A stretch of 8,449 bases of DNA from Chloroflexota bacterium (GTDB taxonomy: Bacteria; Chloroflexota; UBA6077). Below, one piece after another: positions 5,275-8,449 of the stretch. The number at the start of each line of letters is the position of its first letter. The first letter of the stretch is position 1. A model generated the notes under the pieces. It searched no databases. It worked only from the letters and a program-made list of their open reading frames with translations, and was not told where the DNA came from. The translations under genes and the position numbers were made by a program. Location: positions 1 through 8,449 of the forward strand of contig JAJYKO010000188.1 of the NCBI GenBank assembly GCA_021788565.1, given 5' to 3'.

Positions 5275-7056
5275 TTAAGATTCCCAACCAAAGTTGGGTG
5301 CCGGGGCCGGCAGGGGCGGCAGGTCCCAGCTCCCGGTAGCGCGAGGAAACACCTCCGAGTCAACCCTCACGTCGAGCACGCAGGGGCGCCCGCACTCGAG
5401 CGCCCAGGCGATCTGCTCGCGAAGATCGCCTGGGCGGGTGACCCGCATGCCCTCTGCCCCCATCGACCGTGCCAGGGCCGCATAGTCCGGACTGACGAAT
5501 TCGCCCGTGGCGTCCTTCCTGAAGCGGGTCACGAGTTCCCGCCCCTTTCCGAAAAAGCCGAACTGCTGGTCCCGAATAGAGACGTAGCCCAGGTTGTTCC
5601 ACACTACCCAAACCACCGGCAGGTCGTACTCCACCGCGGTGGCCACGGCGCTGTTGGTCATGAGGAAACCGCCATCGCCGCATACGGATACCACCGGCCG
5701 TTCCGGGGCTGCCAGTTTGGCCCCGAGAGGTCCCGCCACTCCGAAGCCCATCGAGGCGAAACCCCAGCTCTGCAGCAGGCTGTGCGGCCTGTAGGTTTCC
5801 CACTGCTGAACCAACCAGTTGTGGTGCACCCCTACGTCCGCCATTAGTATGGCATCCTCAGGAACCACTGCCCGCAGATCGGCTATCAGCCGATCTGGCA
5901 CTATCGGCTCGGCGTCGGAAGTCCGGGCCGGACTGAGCGCCGCTTCCCACTCCGCCTTCCACGTGGCCAGCTTGCTGACGAAGTCACTGTGGCGCGCTCG
6001 AGCTTCAGCGGCCCTGGGCTGGAGCAGGGCGATCAGCTGCCGGAGCACCGAGCGCACGTCTCCCAATATGCCCACGGTCGGTGGGTAGTTGCGTCCCAAC
6101 TCCTGGGGATCGATGTCCACGTGGATCAGTCGTGTGGGGGGTATGCTGTACGTGTATCCGGGCAACCAGGCGCTGGTGGCTCTATCATCGAAGCGGGTGC
6201 CCAGGGCCAGGATGACGTCGGCCGTCCTGGTGGCCTGGTTGCAGGCATACGTTCCATTGCGACCGGTGGCACCAAGGCTTAAGGAGTGCCTCTCGTCGAT
6301 GGCGCCCTTGCCCAGCGGGGTGCTAGCCACAGGTATTTCCAGCAAGTCCACCAGTTCGCGCAACTCACGGCTCGCCTCTCCCAGATGGACGCCGTGCCCC
6401 GCGACTATCACCGGCCGCTCTGCCTCCAGGAGCATCTGAGCGGCCCTAGCCACTGCTTCGGGATCTCCAGCGCTGCGCGAGCTCGTACCCAGCCGCCAGT
6501 CGCCCGGCTCGGGAATTTCGGCCTCGCTGGTCTCCACGAAGACGTTCAGCGGCACGTCAATGTGGGCGGGTCCCGGCCGCCCGTTCAGCATTGTGCTGAA
6601 GGCCTGCCTCATGGTGAGGGGCAGCATGTCTGCCCTGGTGGGTTGGAAGGACCGCTTGACATACGGCCGCATCACGGAGATGAAGTCCCCCTGAAAATGG
6701 CGCCCAGTCTCCTGGAATGGGCCTCGGTTGAACTGCGAGGTCGGAACGTTGCCGGTGATGGCCAGGAAGGCTGAAGAATCAAGGAATGCAGAAGCGATGC
6801 CCACCGGCATCTGTGCCGAGCCTGGCCCACAGGAGGTGAAGGTGGCTACCGGATGGTGAGCTACACGGAAGTAGGCGTCGGCCATGAATCCAGCGGCCGC
6901 CTCGTGGTGCACGGATATCGCCTTGATCTTGTCTCGCCGATCGTAAACGGCATCGAGAAAACCGATGATGCCGTGGCCACACAGGCCAAAGAGGTACGGG
7001 GTCTTCTCCTTGATCAGGTACTCGACGATAATCTCGGCGCCCTTGTATGTTGGCAT
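5275..7056 (-). CDS. ThDP-dependent enzyme of the acetolactate synthase superfamily
   Basis: A 593-residue enzyme with the three-domain order of this superfamily: PYR domain (about 1-170) with the ThDP-activating Glu in VHHEAAAGFMADAY (E52), a central domain (about 190-345), and a PP domain whose metal/diphosphate motif runs from GDG (460-462) to NN (487-488). ITGNVPTSQFNRGPFQE resembles the ITGQVPT...FQE stretch of acetolactate synthases. However, the Trp of the MVRQWQ motif that marks acetolactate formation is absent: the region after NN reads LGYVSIRDQQFGFF. No regulatory (IlvN) subunit gene is adjacent. A catabolic 2-keto acid decarboxylase or carboligase is therefore more likely than branched-chain amino acid synthesis. 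The ATG at 7056 has AGGGAGG five bases upstream. The gene follows the IclR gene by 27 bases and precedes the reductase by about 20, so the three look like one operon. Confidence 0.93.
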   Translation of the reverse strand: MPTYKGAEIIVEYLIKEKTPYLFGLCGHGIIGFLDAVYDRRDKIKAISVHHEAAAGFMADAYFRVAHHPVATFTSCGPGSAQMPVGIASAFLDSSAFLAITGNVPTSQFNRGPFQETGRHFQGDFISVMRPYVKRSFQPTRADMLPLTMRQAFSTMLNGRPGPAHIDVPLNVFVETSEAEIPEPGDWRLGTSSRSAGDPEAVARAAQMLLEAERPVIVAGHGVHLGEASRELRELVDLLEIPVASTPLGKGAIDERHSLSLGATGRNGTYACNQATRTADVILALGTRFDDRATSAWLPGYTYSIPPTRLIHVDIDPQELGRNYPPTVGILGDVRSVLRQLIALLQPRAAEARARHSDFVSKLATWKAEWEAALSPARTSDAEPIVPDRLIADLRAVVPEDAILMADVGVHHNWLVQQWETYRPHSLLQSWGFASMGFGVAGPLGAKLAAPERPVVSVCGDGGFLMTNSAVATAVEYDLPVVWVVWNNLGYVSIRDQQFGFFGKGRELVTRFRKDATGEFVSPDYAALARSMGAEGMRVTRPGDLREQIAWALECGRPCVLDVRVDSEVFPRATGSWDLPPLPAPAPNFGWES

Positions 7057-7083
7057 CGCTTCCTCCCTAGAACTGGAAATTGT

Positions 7084-7881
7084 CTAGATTGCAAGGGCAT
7101 GAGAAACCGACGAGGGGATTCTCAGCCCCGGACTCCAGCCCATGTCCCTCGACGCGACGTCGGCCTCTTCCATCACCACGCGTCCCAAGCCGTGAACCTC
7201 GTCCAGCGGCAGACTCGCAGCAGGCGCCGAGAGCGTCAGGGATCCTACCACTAGGCCGAGGTGATTCCGTACCGGGGCCGAGACACAGCGGAGCCCTTCC
7301 CTGTACTCCTCGTCGTCGACCGCGTAGCCGAGAGCGCGCACCGCCTCTAGATGCAGGCGTAGCGCGGCCCCGGAGACAAGCGTCCTGGGCGTGTAGCTGG
7401 GAAGGTCGCCCTCGATTTGAGTTCTCTGGTCCTCCGGCAGGAAGGCAAGGATGGCTTTGCCGGCTGACGTGCAGTGGCTGGGGGCGACGCGGCCCACCCG
7501 AATGTTGACCGACACAGCTGCTGTAGAGGGCACGGCCTGGTCCAAATAGATAATCTCGCGCCACCCTCCGTCGACCAAAGCTGCCAGTAAGGCTGTGTAG
7601 CCAGTCCTGTCGACCAATCGGGCCAGGCAGCTTCGGACGGCCTGTCGCAAATCGATCCTGGAGAGAACGGTCGACCCCAGCACCACCAGCTTGGAGGTGG
7701 GGCGGTACTTCTTCGTCTCCGTCTCCTGGATCACGTAGCCCGCCGCGACCAGGCCGCCGAGCAAGCGGAAGGCCGAGCTCTTGTCTGTCCTAGCGGCTCG
7801 TGCCAGCTCGCTGAGCCCCATATCGGTGCTACTCTGCACCAGAGTCTCAAGCAAGGTGAGTCCTCGATCCAACGCGTTCAT
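7084..7881 (-). CDS. IclR-family transcriptional regulator
   Basis: A 265-residue regulator. The N terminus NALDRGLTLLETLVQS leads into a winged helix-turn-helix (about 20-53) containing GLSELARAARTDKSSAFRLL. The C-terminal effector-binding domain (about 75-250) carries the family signature SHCTSAGKAILAFLPEDQ and the block DDEEYREGLRCVSAPVRN. IclR proteins bind small organic acids or aromatic compounds and usually control the adjacent catabolic genes. Here the gene is the first of a co-directional run with the ThDP enzyme 27 bases downstream, so it may regulate its own operon. The frame extends upstream to a TTG at 7932, but that stretch is arginine-rich and lacks a good ribosome-binding site. 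The ATG at 7881 fits the family N terminus, although its own site is weak (GAGAG close to the ATG). Effector unknown. Confidence 0.95.
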   Translation of the reverse strand: MNALDRGLTLLETLVQSSTDMGLSELARAARTDKSSAFRLLGGLVAAGYVIQETETKKYRPTSKLVVLGSTVLSRIDLRQAVRSCLARLVDRTGYTALLAALVDGGWREIIYLDQAVPSTAAVSVNIRVGRVAPSHCTSAGKAILAFLPEDQRTQIEGDLPSYTPRTLVSGAALRLHLEAVRALGYAVDDEEYREGLRCVSAPVRNHLGLVVGSLTLSAPAASLPLDEVHGLGRVVMEEADVASRDMGWSPGLRIPSSVSHALAI

Positions 7882-8187
7882 GGCTCTCAAACGACCCCTT
7901 GTTCGGGCATCCCGCCTTCCGCGAGTGCCCAAGATTGCTGGTGACTCCGCAGCACGAGCAACGGCGCCAAGTCTTCCCGGCCGCCGCTATCCGGAGCCAC
8001 GAGTTCCCAGCTTCGCTGCAGGTGAGCGCGGATGAGAACGCGCCTGTGCCTCGCAGGCCGACTTCAGGTCCATCCGCCGATGCCGCTCTTCCGGGGCCAG
8101 TCGCCCCCATCGAAGCCCATCCGGCCAGTACTCGACTGTTGCCGAATGAGAAGCGATGTGCTATATATACCACCGCAATTGAGCTGA

Positions 8188-8217
8188 AACATACGACAGC
8201 GGACCTTGTCTTGTCAA
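8188..8217 (-). promoter_or_regulatory. Sigma70-type promoter directed at the regulator operon
   Basis: On the reverse strand a perfect -35 box TTGACA (8217-8212) is followed after 18 bases by TATGTT (8193-8188), a 4-of-6 match to the -10 consensus. An A/T-rich stretch, GGATTTTCAAAAGGG, lies just upstream of the -35 box. Transcription would start near 8180 and run towards the IclR-family gene. It is the best promoter-like sequence I found in the window. Confidence 0.55.
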
Positions 8218-8342
8218 TACCCTTTTGAAAATCCCCCCGGTCTAAGAGATAGGTGGCTCGGCCTGGCAATGGCCTGGAACGGCTCTTCGAACGTCGTCCC
8301 CAAGCATCAAGCCCGTCTACCCGCCCCGAAATCGCGAAATGG

Positions 8343-8376
8343 AGGCCCTCCAAACGTTCTGTTTGGTGCCTGGCCT
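8343..8376. repeat. Palindrome / hairpin upstream of the promoter
   Basis: The core is CCAAAC (8350-8355), GTTCT, GTTTGG (8361-8366), a perfect 6-bp dyad with a 5-base centre. Outer arms AGGCC (8343-8347) and GGCCT (8372-8376) pair around small unequal internal gaps. It lies about 130 bases upstream of the -35 box. It could be the operator of a regulator, or the terminator hairpin of a gene beyond the right edge; there is no obvious T-run to settle this. Confidence 0.45.
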
Positions 8377-8449
8377 GTCCATCCACTCCGTTTCGCAGAT
8401 CGATAAGGCCTGCGCTTGCCGAAACGGGGCGACGCCGGCCCTCGTCCTG

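Larger units (their letters stand above)
7882..8449. other. Non-coding upstream region of the operon
   Basis: About 570 bases upstream of the regulator with no gene I can support on either strand. Open frames here have no recognisable domain, and the longest one on the reverse strand runs out of phase into the regulator gene. The part from 8150 to 8240 is clearly richer in A/T than its surroundings and contains the promoter. If that promoter is used, the regulator transcript has a leader of about 300 bases (about 8180 to 7882), in which I see no recognisable riboswitch. The outer part holds the 8343-8376 palindrome. Confidence 0.55.

Noticed and set aside
5275..7056. Calling the ThDP enzyme IlvB
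   Set aside because: The acetolactate-specific Trp motif and a neighbouring IlvN gene are both missing, so no gene symbol is given.
8159..8169. TATATATA as a second -10 box
   Set aside because: No acceptable -35 hexamer lies 16-18 bases upstream on the reverse strand.
7847..8386. Reverse-strand 179-codon frame upstream of the regulator
   Set aside because: It overlaps the regulator in another phase, spans the promoter and A/T-rich tract, and has no recognisable domain.
8388..8427. CCGTTTCG / CGAAACGG inverted 8-mers
   Set aside because: The 24-base spacer and short arms make chance likely; kept only as a note near the palindrome.

Overview
The window is a GC-rich bacterial segment in which every supportable gene lies on the minus strand, so it reads from right to left. 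Dense low-potential redox enzymes (three Fe-S cluster motifs in one subunit, a flavin/Fe-S enoate-type reductase, a fumarate-reductase-like flavoprotein) suggest an anaerobic or facultative organism. The taxonomic group cannot be fixed from the sequence; Chloroflexota, Desulfobacterota or a similar lineage is only a guess.

Layout in the direction of transcription: (1) 8449-7882 holds no credible gene but carries a good sigma70-type promoter (8188-8217) pointing at the regulator, and a hairpin-forming palindrome further upstream (8343-8376). (2) 7881-7084 encodes an IclR-family regulator. (3) 7056-5275 encodes a ThDP-dependent enzyme of the acetolactate synthase superfamily. (4) 5254-3311 encodes an Old Yellow Enzyme / 2-enoate reductase-type NADH:flavin oxidoreductase with FMN, 4Fe-4S and FAD/NAD modules. 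(5) 3205-2831 encodes a small single-domain cupin. (6) 2830-2493 is intergenic, with a possible coding remnant, a perfect 15-bp inverted repeat and a heptamer repeat/hairpin. (7) 2492-852 encodes a fumarate reductase/succinate dehydrogenase-type flavoprotein. (8) 840-124 encodes its Fe-S partner. (9) 127-1 is the start of a further gene, overlapping the previous stop by ATGA and cut by the window edge.

There appear to be two blocks. The first (regulator, ThDP enzyme, enoate-type reductase, probably the cupin) is tightly spaced and looks like one regulated catabolic operon: cleavage or ligation of a 2-keto acid plus reduction of an activated C=C bond. The second (flavoprotein, Fe-S subunit, partial gene) is a translationally coupled electron-transfer module, probably a fumarate-reductase-like complex without the usual membrane-anchor signature in the visible part. 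It is separated from the first block by 338 bases of repeats. That the blocks serve one pathway (for example using fumarate or another enoate as electron sink) is inference. The substrate is not identifiable from sequence alone.
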